DNA of 64,000 nucleotides from Kumtagia sp044326205 (GCF_044326205.1 NZ_JBIRCY010000016.1:60056-124055); one strand, 5' to 3'. Numbered from the stretch's first letter, positions 17,543-26,445 are shown. The notes: generated by a model from the sequence alone, not told the origin. Numbers and translations: made by a program.

Positions 17543-17556
17543 GAGAACCTCTTATT

Positions 17557-17958
17557 CTAAATTACGGACACGGCGGTCGCGCCGTTACGGGCCGCATAGG
17601 CGTTCTGCAGACTATACAGGTGATATGGCCCGCAGCCACTCGCGATCTCATCGAGTTTTGGCGGCCGCTCCGTCCAGGTCGTCACCCTGTGGCCTATTCT
17701 CCAGACCAGGATCTTCGGCCGCGCATCGACACAGTACGCATAGGCGCAGCGAGTCGCCGCCTCGCCCGGCCGCGTCGAGCAGGACGCGCCGTTGCGCTCC
17801 AGCATGCCCACCACCCAGCCGCGCTCCTTGATGTCATAGCCCGGCTGGAAGAAGCCCGGTTGGGTCGTGCTGAGCAGATAGTCGCCATTTGTAGCGGGGT
17901 AATAGGTGGTGCACCCGCAGGCCAGCAGGCCGATGAGGCTCCACCCAAGCCGCTTCAC
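17557..17958 (-). CDS. small Cys-motif lipoprotein-like protein between cobS and cobT (A)
   Basis: A 133-residue protein with an N-terminal hydrophobic segment and a lipobox-like LLAC at residues 11-14, so it is probably exported and lipidated. The mature part has the pattern LxRxGAxC (C60) followed by CxYxxC (C71, C76) and a Trp. The same pattern occurs in the next gene upstream, which suggests a diverged tandem pair. The family is not recognised. It lies 14 bp upstream of cobT on the same strand and may be read into it. The Cys residues could form disulfides in the periplasm. Confidence 0.7.
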   Translation of the reverse strand: MKRLGWSLIGLLACGCTTYYPATNGDYLLSTTQPGFFQPGYDIKERGWVVGMLERNGASCSTRPGEAATRCAYAYCVDARPKILVWRIGHRVTTWTERPPKLDEIASGCGPYHLYSLQNAYAARNGATAVSVI

Positions 17959-18030
17959 CGAACGCTCCCGTTCAATTCGGCGCCACGTTCGCCGCGCTCT
18001 CCACGTAGATTTTCGCCAGGGCCTGCCACG

Positions 18031-18540
18031 TCAATTTACCGAACTCGGCATGAATTCCGTGCCACCACGGCTGAGAGCAAATTCACGCTGCCTTTGTCGA
18101 AGCGTGTCTTTGTTACGGCATGTGCCGGTCTCGGCAAATGTGTAGTCGATGTACTCGGCTTTTGCGCCATAGGCCCGCCGGTAGAATTCAGGCTCGCTCT
18201 GCAAGGCAGCATCGCTTTCGGCAAAGAGCCAGCTAAGGTGCTGCAACGCGTTTCCTTTGCAAAAGAAATAGAGGCACTCGTAGATAGTCGTGTTTCGCTT
18301 TCCAGTGTTTAGACCGGTGATGCACGTCGCGCCACGGCGGACCAATTCTTTGGCAATTGCGTTGCCGTTGCCCTCATGCTTGGCTTTGAGGGCTTCCAGG
18401 TCAGCCCGCAGATCGGGGCCAGTTTGTATCATCGAGAAGCCGGAACCCTCGGCATGCCAAACAGCGCCAGCGGCGCAGCTAGCTGATATGCTCGCAGCGC
18501 AAGTCAATACCAGAACGCCCTTTGACCCTCGCCCAGTCAA
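18031..18540 (-). CDS. small Cys-motif exported protein between cobS and cobT (B)
   Basis: A 169-residue protein from a TTG directly adjoining the cobS stop, with a signal peptide (VLVLTCAASISASCAAGA, cleavage near residue 25-30). The mature part has LxRxGAxC (C73) and CxYxxC (C89, C94), the same arrangement as protein A downstream. TTG initiation next to the stop suggests coupling to cobS. The family is not recognised. Codon use is somewhat less GC-rich than in cobS and cobT, hinting at insertion into the cobS-cobT pair. Confidence 0.65.
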   Translation of the reverse strand: MTGRGSKGVLVLTCAASISASCAAGAVWHAEGSGFSMIQTGPDLRADLEALKAKHEGNGNAIAKELVRRGATCITGLNTGKRNTTIYECLYFFCKGNALQHLSWLFAESDAALQSEPEFYRRAYGAKAEYIDYTFAETGTCRNKDTLRQRQREFALSRGGTEFMPSSVN

Positions 18541-19527
18541 TCAGCTCAGCACCACATTCGCCGCGCTCTCCGGCAGTTCCTGCCCGAACGAGCGTTGGTA
18601 GAACTCCGCCACGATCGGGCGTTCCAACTCATCGCACTTGTTCAAAAAGGTCAGTCGGAAGGCCCAGCCGATGTCGGAGAAGATTTCCGCGTTCTCAGCC
18701 CAGGTGATCACCGTGCGTGGGCTCATGACGGTCGACAGGTCGCCGTTCATGAAGGCCGAGCGCGTCATGTCGGCGACCCGCACCATCTTGTTGACGATGT
18801 CCTTGCCCTTGGCGTCGCGGTAGTGCTTGGCCTTGGCCAGCACGATGTTCACTTCGTTGTCGTGCGGCAGGTAGTTCAGCGTGGTGACGATCGACCAGCG
18901 GTCCATCTGCGCCTGGTTGATCTGCTGGGTGCCGTGATAGAGGCCGGTGGTGTCGCCGAGGCCGACCGTGTTGGCAGTGGCGAACAGGCGGAAGGCCGGA
19001 TGCGGGCGGATGACGCGGCTCTGGTCGAGCAGGGTGAGGCGGCCCGAGCTTTCCAGCACGCGCTGGATGACGAACATCACGTCGGGGCGGCCGGCATCGT
19101 ATTCGTCGAAGCACAGCGCCACATTGTGCTGGTAGGCCCAGGGCAGGATGCCGTCGCGGAATTCGGTCACCTGCTTGCCGTCCTGCAGCACGATCGCATC
19201 CTTGCCGACCAGGTCGATACGGCTGACATGGCTGTCTAGGTTGACGCGCACGCAGGGCCAGTTTAGGCGCGCCGCCACCTGCTCGATATGGGTCGACTTG
19301 CCGGTGCCGTGATAACCCGACACCATGACGCGGCGGTTGAAGGCGAAGCCCGAAAGAATCGCCAGCGTCGTCTGCTTGTCGAACAGGTAGTCCGGATCGA
19401 GATCCGGTACGTGCTCGCTGGCGGACGAATAGGCCGGCACGACCATCTTGGAGTCGAAGCCGAACTTGTCTTTCACCGAAACGGTTGTGTCCGGCAGGTT
19501 TGCTATGTCGCGGTCGACCTTGTTCAT
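18541..19527 (-). CDS. cobS: cobaltochelatase subunit CobS
   Basis: A 328-residue AAA+ ATPase that powers cobalt insertion with CobT and CobN. The Walker A GYHGTGKST is near residues 69-77, Walker B ALCFDEYDAG near 150, and the sensor segment LFATANTVG near 195. ATG 19527 has GGAGAAG 4 nt upstream and gives the normal family length; an upstream ATG at 19563 would add 12 residues. The gene heads a same-strand group with proteins B, A and cobT. Confidence 0.97.
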   Translation of the reverse strand: MNKVDRDIANLPDTTVSVKDKFGFDSKMVVPAYSSASEHVPDLDPDYLFDKQTTLAILSGFAFNRRVMVSGYHGTGKSTHIEQVAARLNWPCVRVNLDSHVSRIDLVGKDAIVLQDGKQVTEFRDGILPWAYQHNVALCFDEYDAGRPDVMFVIQRVLESSGRLTLLDQSRVIRPHPAFRLFATANTVGLGDTTGLYHGTQQINQAQMDRWSIVTTLNYLPHDNEVNIVLAKAKHYRDAKGKDIVNKMVRVADMTRSAFMNGDLSTVMSPRTVITWAENAEIFSDIGWAFRLTFLNKCDELERPIVAEFYQRSFGQELPESAANVVLS

Positions 19528-19782
19528 AACTTCTCCACGGGCGAAGCCCCGCTTCGCCGGCACACTATTTATCCGCGCGCGGTCTTAGAGCCTTTTCCAG
19601 CCGGAAGAAAGTTGGAAAAAGGTCCCGGCGAGCCACCTTGCCACTTCTGGCCCAACATCTATCCCGCCGGCAAAAACCGTCAGGACGAACCAAAGTCGAA
19701 CATCGGCGCGCAAGCAGCCAAAATACGTATGAACCTGAGGCGCGAAGACCGCCATTTGCGGCCCGTCCTCACGAACCCTTCA

Positions 19783-20400
19783 TCAGCAGCGGCCCGCCTG
19801 TTTCAGCATCTTGTACGCCTGTATCACTTCGCGGAACCGGTCCTCCGAGCCACGGTCGCCGCCATTGGCGTCGGGATGATGGCGCTTCACCAATTGCTTA
19901 TAGCGGGCCTTGATCGCGTCGCCCTTGGCGCTGGCGTCGAGGCCAAGCGTCTCCAGCGCCTTGGCTTCCAGCGGCCGTGCCCGGCTTTCGGCACGCGGCG
20001 CTTCGGCGCGCTGCTGCGAGAACAGGTTGAACGGGTCGCGCACGTTCTTGTAGTAGCCGGCCCGGCCCGAGCGTTTCTGCGAAAAGTCCGGGGCGAAGCG
20101 GGTATTGCCGTTGGAGGCGACGGTCCAGGTCGGGCGATGGCCGGTCAGCGCCTCCTTCTGGAAGCGCGCGATCTCGGCCGCCGGCGCGCCGGCGAAATAG
20201 TTGAAGCCCTTGTTGTATTCGCGCACATGGTCGAAGCAGAAGCGGAAATATTCGCCCTCGCGCATCCGGCCGACCGGCGCGCGGTGCGTGCCCGCCTCCT
20301 TGCAGCCGTCCCACTGGCAAAGCGGCGCTTCCACCTTCGCCTCGGCCATCGGGTCGGGGCGCACGCGGATCTTCTCGAAATATTTCGAAAACGTGCTCAT
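19783..20400 (-). CDS. J-domain protein (DnaJ-like)
   Basis: A 205-residue protein with a C-terminal J-domain (about 150-205) whose HPD tripeptide sits in KRHHPDANGG. The N-terminal part has CQWDGCKEAGTHRAP and FRFCFDHVREYN, a Cys/His pattern that may bind zinc. J-domains recruit and stimulate DnaK. ATG 20400 (MSTFSKYFEKIR) is the family start; an upstream in-frame ATG at 20436 is less likely. The gene is divergent from bolA, an arrangement I recall from several Rhizobiales next to cobS. Confidence 0.92.
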   Translation of the reverse strand: MSTFSKYFEKIRVRPDPMAEAKVEAPLCQWDGCKEAGTHRAPVGRMREGEYFRFCFDHVREYNKGFNYFAGAPAAEIARFQKEALTGHRPTWTVASNGNTRFAPDFSQKRSGRAGYYKNVRDPFNLFSQQRAEAPRAESRARPLEAKALETLGLDASAKGDAIKARYKQLVKRHHPDANGGDRGSEDRFREVIQAYKMLKQAGRC

Positions 20401-20538
20401 TCGGTCAGTTATGGGGCGTTCGCAGATGCGAAACAAGAATTGACATTTCGGGAAGGATGGCCCTAACCGCTGAATCGCGGATTAATTTTGGCCCTCGGCA
20501 CCCCTCGCGGTGCCGGTTTGGCGCCTGGAGCTGATATA

Positions 20539-20841
20539 ATGTCCCTGCAGACCGATATCGAGGCCAAGCTGACCAGGACCTTCGCGCCGGAGCGGCTGGA
20601 CGTCATCAACGAGAGCCACCAGCACGCCGGCCACCACCATGTCGAATCGGGACATCACGCGACTTTCGACGGCACCGGCGAGACGCATTTTCGCGTGCGC
20701 ATCGTGTCGGCCGCCTTTGCCGGCAAGAGCCGCGTCGAGCGCCACCGCGCCGTCAACGAGCTGCTTTCCGACGAGTTGAAGCGCGGCGTCCACGCCCTTG
20801 CCATCGAGCCGGCGGCGCCCGGTGAGAAGACCCGGTGGTAG
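20539..20841 (+). CDS. bolA: BolA family protein
   Basis: A 100-residue BolA-like protein; these pair with monothiol glutaredoxins and act in Fe-S cluster handling or regulation. The class II KH-like fold is indicated by HFRVRIVSAAFAGKSRVERHRAVNELL, with the conserved RxxxHR signature and an N-terminal His-rich loop (HQHAGHHHVESGHH). ATG 20539 has GGAG 9 nt upstream. It is divergent from the J-domain gene. Confidence 0.95.
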   Translation: MSLQTDIEAKLTRTFAPERLDVINESHQHAGHHHVESGHHATFDGTGETHFRVRIVSAAFAGKSRVERHRAVNELLSDELKRGVHALAIEPAAPGEKTRW

Positions 20842-20950
20842 CAGGTTTCGCGCGCCAGGCCGATGCGATAGCGACAGGACGCGTGGAGGCGGCATCGCCT
20901 TCCCCGATCCGATGCGATAGCTTGCGCCGCGTATCTTCGGGGGCCGCGCT

Positions 20951-21715
20951 TTGACTTCACTTGTGCTGGGCGGAATCGTCTTCTTCTGCCTGCTTGTGGC
21001 AGCGCTGTTTGGCATTTGGCTGCGCGGGCGGCTTCCGGTGCATCACCTGAGTTCCGATTCGAAGGATGCGATACGGCTGTCCACCGCCATCATCGGCACG
21101 CTGGCCGCGCTGGCGCTCGGCCTGCTGATCGCCTCCGCAAAGAGTGCCTATGACGACGCAGAGAGCGAGTTGAGGACTTCGGCGGGGCGTATCGTGCTGC
21201 TCGATCGGGTTATGGCTCACTACGGTCCCGAGACGGCCGCAGCCCGCAAGCAAATGCGCGGCTTGCTGGAGGCCCGGCTGCGCCAGAGCTGGACGGTCCG
21301 CGATGTCGGCAGCGACCCGCTCGACATCATCGGCGACGATCGTGATGTGGAAAGCATCCAGGATGCGCTGCGTGCGCTGGTTCCGGCCAATGACGGCCAG
21401 CGCTGGCTACAGGCGCGGGCGCTCAGCGTCAGCGGCGAGGTCGCCGAAGCCCATTGGCTGCTGGTGGCATCCGAAACCGAGGGCCTGCCGGGCGCCTTCG
21501 TCATCGTGCTGGTCTTCTGGCTGGCGCTGCTTTTCGTGTCCTTCGGCCTGATGGCGCCCGGCAACACGACGGTGATGACGACGCTGTTCCTGTGCGCGCT
21601 GTCGGTCGCAGGCGCAGTGTTTGTCATCGTCGACATGGATCAGCCCTACCTGGGCTTGATCTACATTTCCGATGCGCCGTTGCGCGAAGCGCTGGCGCTG
21701 CTGGGGAAGGGGTGA
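20951..21715 (+). CDS. DUF4239 membrane protein
   Basis: A 254-residue protein read from TTG. It has membrane segments at about 5-25, 45-65, 180-200 and 205-230, with a soluble helical region between (ESELRTSAGRIVLLDRVMAHYGPE). This matches the DUF4239 (bestrophin-like) pattern, for which no function is settled. The stop is 3 bp before the end of the converging dehydrogenase gene. Confidence 0.8.
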   Translation: MTSLVLGGIVFFCLLVAALFGIWLRGRLPVHHLSSDSKDAIRLSTAIIGTLAALALGLLIASAKSAYDDAESELRTSAGRIVLLDRVMAHYGPETAAARKQMRGLLEARLRQSWTVRDVGSDPLDIIGDDRDVESIQDALRALVPANDGQRWLQARALSVSGEVAEAHWLLVASETEGLPGAFVIVLVFWLALLFVSFGLMAPGNTTVMTTLFLCALSVAGAVFVIVDMDQPYLGLIYISDAPLREALALLGKG

Positions 21716-21718
21716 GAA

Positions 21719-23335
21719 CTACCCCGCCAGCGCCGCCTTCACCGCATCGGCCGCGCGCAGGCTGAGCGCGGCAATGGTCAGCGTCGGGTTGGCGGTCGCC
21801 GAGGTTGGGAACACCGAGGAGCCGAGGATGAACAGATTGGCGTGGTCGTGGCTGCGCAAGTCGCGGTCGACGACGGAATTTTTCGGATCGTCGCCCATGC
21901 GCGCCGTGCCGATGATGTGGCCGGCTCCTTCCGCGCCGTCGCGGTGCTGAACCTGGGTCGCGCCGAGCCTGCCGAAGATCTCCGTATGCGCCTCGCGCGC
22001 CGCCGCCAACCCGTCCTTCACGTAGGCGTCGAGGCTGTAATAGAGGCGCGGCAGCGGCACGCCATAAAAATCCTTTTCGCCGGGGTCGAGCGTCACCCGG
22101 TTCTGCTGCTCCGGCAGTTGCTCGATCAGCGAGGCCATCCTGATGTGCCGCGAGGCCTGATCGCGAAGGGTTGAGTCCAGCGCCTTGCCGCGCAGTCCCT
22201 GTTGCGCGAGTTCAGCCGCCGTGGTCACCGGCGCGCCGGTCGGCCACGACCAGCCGTCATTGCCGATCTCGATGCGGAACGCCGGACGTTCCCTGCGGAA
22301 ATCGCCGTCGCGCAGGTTCTCGATACCGGAGGTCGACAGCGGCCCGCGATACGGCCACAGCGGCTCAGGCGCCAGCGCCCAGCTCAATTGCGTCGGATGG
22401 TCCATCAGGTTGCGGCCGACCTGGTCCGAACTGTTGGCGACGCCGCCCGGCCGAACGTCGCTCGCCGAATTGAGCAGCAGGCGCGGCGTCTCGACCGCAT
22501 GCGCGGCCAACACAAAAACCTTGCCAACCGCCGTTCCTTCGCTGCGGTCGCGGCGCTTGAAGCGGATGGCGGAAATCCGCCCGTCCGGGCCGACCTCGAT
22601 CGAAGTGGCGGTGATTTCGGCGTGGATGACCGCGCCGCTTTTTTCGGCGCGTGCCACATGCACGGTCGCGTCATATTTTGCCTGGACCGGGCAGACCGGT
22701 ATGCAGCTCGAATTGCCGCAGCAGGCGGGCCGGTCTTCGTGCTCGGCCGAATTGCGGCCCTGCGGCGTGGAGCGCACTTCGTATTTCGTGCCTGCCAGTG
22801 CCTTGGCATAGGCCTTGTCGAGAAAAGTCTGCGGGATCGCGGCCATCGGATAGTTTGCCGAACGCGGCGCGCCGAGTGGCTCGGCGGAATCGCCGGAGAC
22901 GCCGATCTCCGTCTCCGCCTCGCCATAGAATTCTTCGAGCTCGTCATAAGCGATGGGCCAGTCGACGCCCCGCCCATAGGCGCTTGCGATACGAAAATCG
23001 TTGGGAACGAAACGCAGGCAGGTTCCCAGCCAATGCCAGGTGGTGCCGCCGAGCACCTTCACATAGGTGCTCTTGAATTTTTCAGGCCCCACCTGCCGGT
23101 ACCAGTGGTCGAGATTGTCGCTGACGGGATGGTCCGCCTCGGGGCTGGCCGGATACGGGCACTCTGGCACCTTGATCAGCGCATCCCAGTAGCGCTGCAC
23201 TGCGTCGGTGCGGTCGACCGGCGAGCCGGCCTCCAGCACGGCGACCTTGACGCCCGCCGCCGACAGCTTCGCCGCCATCAGCGCGCCGGAAACACCGGAG
23301 CCGACGACGATCACATCCGCTTCGATATCGGCCAT
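21719..23335 (-). CDS. GMC/FAD-dependent sugar dehydrogenase catalytic subunit with Fe-S motif
   Basis: A 538-residue flavoprotein. The FAD dinucleotide motif VVGSGVSGALMAAKL is at residues 10-25, and the GMC C-terminal region reads ILGSSVFPTSATANPTLTIAAL. Near residues 203-213 it has C-x5-C-x3-C followed by Pro, the 3Fe-4S motif known from the alpha subunit of bacterial FAD-glucose dehydrogenase. It lacks a signal peptide, as expected for export piggy-backed on a Tat-carrying partner, encoded just upstream. Substrate is a sugar or polyol; which one cannot be read from sequence. Confidence 0.9.
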   Translation of the reverse strand: MADIEADVIVVGSGVSGALMAAKLSAAGVKVAVLEAGSPVDRTDAVQRYWDALIKVPECPYPASPEADHPVSDNLDHWYRQVGPEKFKSTYVKVLGGTTWHWLGTCLRFVPNDFRIASAYGRGVDWPIAYDELEEFYGEAETEIGVSGDSAEPLGAPRSANYPMAAIPQTFLDKAYAKALAGTKYEVRSTPQGRNSAEHEDRPACCGNSSCIPVCPVQAKYDATVHVARAEKSGAVIHAEITATSIEVGPDGRISAIRFKRRDRSEGTAVGKVFVLAAHAVETPRLLLNSASDVRPGGVANSSDQVGRNLMDHPTQLSWALAPEPLWPYRGPLSTSGIENLRDGDFRRERPAFRIEIGNDGWSWPTGAPVTTAAELAQQGLRGKALDSTLRDQASRHIRMASLIEQLPEQQNRVTLDPGEKDFYGVPLPRLYYSLDAYVKDGLAAAREAHTEIFGRLGATQVQHRDGAEGAGHIIGTARMGDDPKNSVVDRDLRSHDHANLFILGSSVFPTSATANPTLTIAALSLRAADAVKAALAG

Positions 23336-23347
23336 CGGGAAACCTCG

Positions 23348-23782
23348 TCAGTTCTGCGGAGGGTCGGCCCAATAGCCCATCTCGCCGCCGCAATAGGCGA
23401 AGGGTTTTGTGAAATCGAGCGCGTTCCACATCAGCGCATCGGTGAAGCCGGCCAGCGCCTGGCCGTCCTGCGTATCGACGACGCCGGAATACCAGGCCGC
23501 CACAACGTCGTTCGCGACCGTACCCGTATCGACTTGCGTATCCGTGGCCAACAACGCCAGTCCCGGCCCGCGGCCATTGGCAAGGAAAGCCTCGAGCAGC
23601 TTTCCGGCCGTGGTCGTATCGAGGCTGGAGGCAGGGGTTTCGGTCAGCCGGGCCGACAGCGCGATGAACTGGTCGGCGGTGACGCTGTCCTGCGCAAAAG
23701 CGAAGCCCGGCAATCCGGTCGCCAGCGCGGCCATGCTGGCGCTGCCCAGGAAGAAGCTGCGACGTGTGACGGTTGGCTTCAT
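23348..23782 (-). CDS. Tat-exported small (gamma) subunit of sugar dehydrogenase
   Basis: A 144-residue protein of the sorbitol/gluconate dehydrogenase small subunit family. The twin-arginine signal TRRSFFLGSASMAALATGL leads to a cleavage near residue 30. The mature part is short and helical, with ALDFTKPFAYCGGEMGYW near the end. In known complexes this hitch-hiker subunit carries the flavoprotein through the Tat system. ATG 23782 has GGGGAGGA 3 nt upstream. The gap to the catalytic subunit gene is 12 bp. The usual third gene, a multihaem cytochrome c, is absent here. Confidence 0.88.
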   Translation of the reverse strand: MKPTVTRRSFFLGSASMAALATGLPGFAFAQDSVTADQFIALSARLTETPASSLDTTTAGKLLEAFLANGRGPGLALLATDTQVDTGTVANDVVAAWYSGVVDTQDGQALAGFTDALMWNALDFTKPFAYCGGEMGYWADPPQN

Positions 23783-23941
23783 GCGGTCCTCCCCGCCGTG
23801 GCTGGCGCCGATACTGCGCAGCCAAGGTTTAGAAATGATGAGCGCGGGCAACTGGATCATCTTCCCGCCGGGCCTATGGCTTGATTGTCGGCGGAACTTG
23901 GATGAAATCGGCGCGCAACCTGTTCGGACCGATCGCAGACC

Positions 23942-24829
23942 ATGTCCCTCCACGCCCACCCTTTCCGCGGCCCGCTGTTCATGGTTCTGTCGACGGGCTC
24001 CTATGTCGTCAACGACACCATGATGAAGGTCGCGACGGAAGCGCTGCCGCCCTACCAGGTGCTGATGATGCGCGGCATCGCCGCCCTCCTGTGGGGCATG
24101 CCACTGCTGTTTTTGCTCGGCTACGGCCGCAAACTGCCGCAGATGTTCGACGGACGCGTGCTTATGCGCAACCTGTCGGAGACGGCGGCGATCCTGTGCT
24201 TCATCGTGGCGCTGGCCAACATGCCGATCGCCGACGCCACGGCGCTCGGCCAGGTGACGCCCTTGGTGGTGCTGCTCGGCGCCTCGCTGCTGTTCCGCGA
24301 GCGGATTTCGGGACTGACGATGGCGCTGATCTCTCTCGGCTTCGTCGGCGCGCTGATGATCGCACAGCCTTCCGGCCAGGGCATTTCCATTTATGCCGTG
24401 CTGGGCCTGGCCAATGCCGTGCTCTGCGCCGTGCGCGATCTCGCCGGCCGCCGCGTCGGCGCCGAAGTGCCGGGCATGATCGTCGCCATGTCGGCGGTCG
24501 TCGTGGTGCTTGCCGGGGCGGTCGTGGCCCATCTGGTGTTCGAGGAATGGCGTGTGCCGGACGCACGGCACATCCTGTTGCTCGCCGGCTCGGGCTTCTT
24601 CCTGATCTTCGGCCACTTTTTCATCTTCATGGCCTACCGCGTCGGCCCGACCAGCGCGGTGGCGCCGCTCTATTACTGCTTCACCGTCTGGGCGGTGATC
24701 TCCGGCCTCGTCGTCTTCGGCCATCTGCCCAACGCGCTAGCGCTTTGCGGCATCGTGCTGGTGGTGGGCAGCGGCCTTGCCATCGTCCTGCACGACCGGC
24801 GAAGGCGGCGGCTGGCGCCGGTAGCGTGA
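23942..24829 (+). CDS. EamA/DMT family transporter
   Basis: A 295-residue inner-membrane protein with ten segments in two EamA repeats (ADATALGQVTPLVVLLGASLLFRERI closes the first). Its C-terminal tail is basic (HDRRRRRL), so it is probably cytoplasmic. The substrate is unknown. It is divergent from the dehydrogenase pair and converges on the aroE-like gene with only 16 bp between stops. Confidence 0.87.
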   Translation: MSLHAHPFRGPLFMVLSTGSYVVNDTMMKVATEALPPYQVLMMRGIAALLWGMPLLFLLGYGRKLPQMFDGRVLMRNLSETAAILCFIVALANMPIADATALGQVTPLVVLLGASLLFRERISGLTMALISLGFVGALMIAQPSGQGISIYAVLGLANAVLCAVRDLAGRRVGAEVPGMIVAMSAVVVVLAGAVVAHLVFEEWRVPDARHILLLAGSGFFLIFGHFFIFMAYRVGPTSAVAPLYYCFTVWAVISGLVVFGHLPNALALCGIVLVVGSGLAIVLHDRRRRRLAPVA

Positions 24830-24845
24830 CGTCTGTCGTAACGCC

Positions 24846-25691
24846 TCAAACGCCGAAAATCGCCTCGATCCGCCGCCGCATCACGCTCGCGTCGGCATCA
24901 ACGCCGGTCCAGTATTTGATGTTGATCACCCCCTGGTTGACCAGCATGCCCAGCCCGTCCAGCACCGTACAGCCCCGCGCCTCGGCGTCGCGCACCAGCC
25001 GCGTGCGCGGCGGGTTCGGGATAATGTCCGCCACCACCATGCCGGGCTGCAGTGCATCGAGGTCGATGTCGAGCCGCGCCTCGACGTCCGGATAGAGCCC
25101 GATCGACGTGGCGTTGACGACGATATCCGAACCTGCCGGCACGGCGAAGTGCCCCTCCCATGGCAGGAATTTTGCCACGGCGCCGGTGCGCTCGCCAACC
25201 AGCCGCGCAAGCTCTTCGCCGCGTTCGCGACCTCGGTTGACCACGGTGATCGTGCTTGCGCCGGCCAACGCCAGTTCGACGCAGATGGCGCGTGCCGCGC
25301 CACCTGCGCCGAACACGACGACGCTCCGGCCGGCCGGATCGGCCACCTCCAGTAGCGATTTGAGAAAACCCTTGCCGTCGGTGTTCTCGCCGATCAGTTT
25401 TCCCTGTCGCAGCACCGCGCAATTCACTGCCTGCATGACTTCGGCCGACTCGCCCAGTCCGTCCAGATGGTCGATGACAGCCACCTTGTGCGGCAGCGAG
25501 CAGTTGAAACCGGCCCAGCCCATGGCGCGCGCGCCGCGCACCGCGTCGCCGAGCTTTTCCGGCGGCACCTCGCAATTGATGTAGCGCGCGTCGATGCCAT
25601 GATGCGCGTAAGCCGCGTCCATCATCGCCACCGTCGGATTCTCCGCCGCCGGCATGGCAAAGCATCCGGTTATCAGGCTGAGAAAATTCAT
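24846..25691 (-). CDS. shikimate dehydrogenase family protein with altered substrate motif
   Basis: A 281-residue oxidoreductase of the AroE fold. The catalytic Lys69 (LPHK) and Asp103 (ENTDGKGF) and the NADP loop GAGGAAR near 130 are present. The N-terminal substrate motif, usually SxSP with two shikimate-binding serines, reads AENP instead (residues 16-19). This argues that it is not the main biosynthetic AroE; quinate or another hydroxylated cyclic acid is possible. It stands alone with a 269-bp upstream gap. Confidence 0.82.
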   Translation of the reverse strand: MNFLSLITGCFAMPAAENPTVAMMDAAYAHHGIDARYINCEVPPEKLGDAVRGARAMGWAGFNCSLPHKVAVIDHLDGLGESAEVMQAVNCAVLRQGKLIGENTDGKGFLKSLLEVADPAGRSVVVFGAGGAARAICVELALAGASTITVVNRGRERGEELARLVGERTGAVAKFLPWEGHFAVPAGSDIVVNATSIGLYPDVEARLDIDLDALQPGMVVADIIPNPPRTRLVRDAEARGCTVLDGLGMLVNQGVINIKYWTGVDADASVMRRRIEAIFGV

Positions 25692-25960
25692 GCGGCCTCC
25701 TCTCTTTCCCGACGGCGCCCGCCAAAAGCACGGCCCGTGCCTGAAGCCATGCTAGCCCAGTCTGCTGGCCGCGTCAGGTATCCCGGCGTATTCAGTGCAA
25801 GTGAAACCGCAGGCATCGGCTGACCGGTTACGGCGGCTGCCCCGAAGCCGTCGCATCGGCCAAAATTTTGGGCCATTGCTATTACCAGCCGCCCCACGCT
25901 TTATTATGGTTCGTGCTGCCCGGAGACGGGCCGCGACGTGGCTGGAATCGGGAGCGTGTG

Positions 25961-26350
25961 ATGAGAATATTTGCGCGTCTGGCGTTTGGGGGCGTCTCGG
26001 CGATCAGCGTTGTCGCCGGAGCGAACGCCGAGCCGCTGAGAACCATGGACGAGGTGGGCGCCGCGCTTGAGGCATGTTGGACGCCGCCGCCCGACATGCC
26101 AAATTCCTCGGTGACGCTGAGCTTCAGCTTCAACCGCGACGGCGCGCTGATCGGCACGCCGCGGCCTACGGAAATCAAGGTCGAGGGTGATGGGCAGGCG
26201 CGTCAGCAATTCGTCGAAGCGGCGATTGCCGCCGTCGAGAACTGCACGCCGCTCGACTTTTCGCCGGCAATCGCCGACGGCATCGGCGGCACCGTTTTCA
26301 CCATGCCGTTCGGGCCGACGCCCGCTGTACCCACTGCCGAGCCGGGCTGA
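25961..26350 (+). CDS. small exported hypothetical protein
   Basis: A 129-residue protein with a clear signal peptide (MRIFARLAFGGVSAISVVAGANA, cleavage after residue 23). The mature part has a single CW (EACWTPPP) and a later ENCTPLDFSP, allowing one disulfide. The pattern SSVTLSFSFNRDGALIG resembles TonB/TolA-C-terminal-like small periplasmic proteins of rhizobia, but this is a weak likeness. GGGAGCG precedes the ATG by 5 nt. Confidence 0.7.
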   Translation: MRIFARLAFGGVSAISVVAGANAEPLRTMDEVGAALEACWTPPPDMPNSSVTLSFSFNRDGALIGTPRPTEIKVEGDGQARQQFVEAAIAAVENCTPLDFSPAIADGIGGTVFTMPFGPTPAVPTAEPG

Positions 26351-26368
26351 GCGCCGCAGCAGGTGCTG

Positions 26369-26445
26369 CCTCATGCTGAGGCGAGAGCCTGCCCGGCGTT
26401 GAAAGATGTGGACAATCGTCGGAGGGCGAGCCTCGAAGGACGCAC
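26369..26445. repeat. half copy of the 47.8-kb palindromic repeat family
   Basis: The 22 bp at 26424-26445 are identical to 48069-48090 and to the complement of 47839-47860. The left end (CCTCATGCTGAGGCGAGAGCC) resembles the inner arm CCTCATCCTGAGGTGCGAGC at 48012. It lies 3' of the TIGR02302 gene, ending 1 bp before its stop codon. Confidence 0.8.

Noticed and set aside
16626..17831. Ser-rich plus-strand frame opposite cobT
   Set aside because: The Ser runs are the complement of the acidic Asp/Glu linker of CobT.
19528..19782. Cobalamin riboswitch upstream of cobS
   Set aside because: I could not find a B12-box or the expected paired elements; the region only has short GC-rich stretches.
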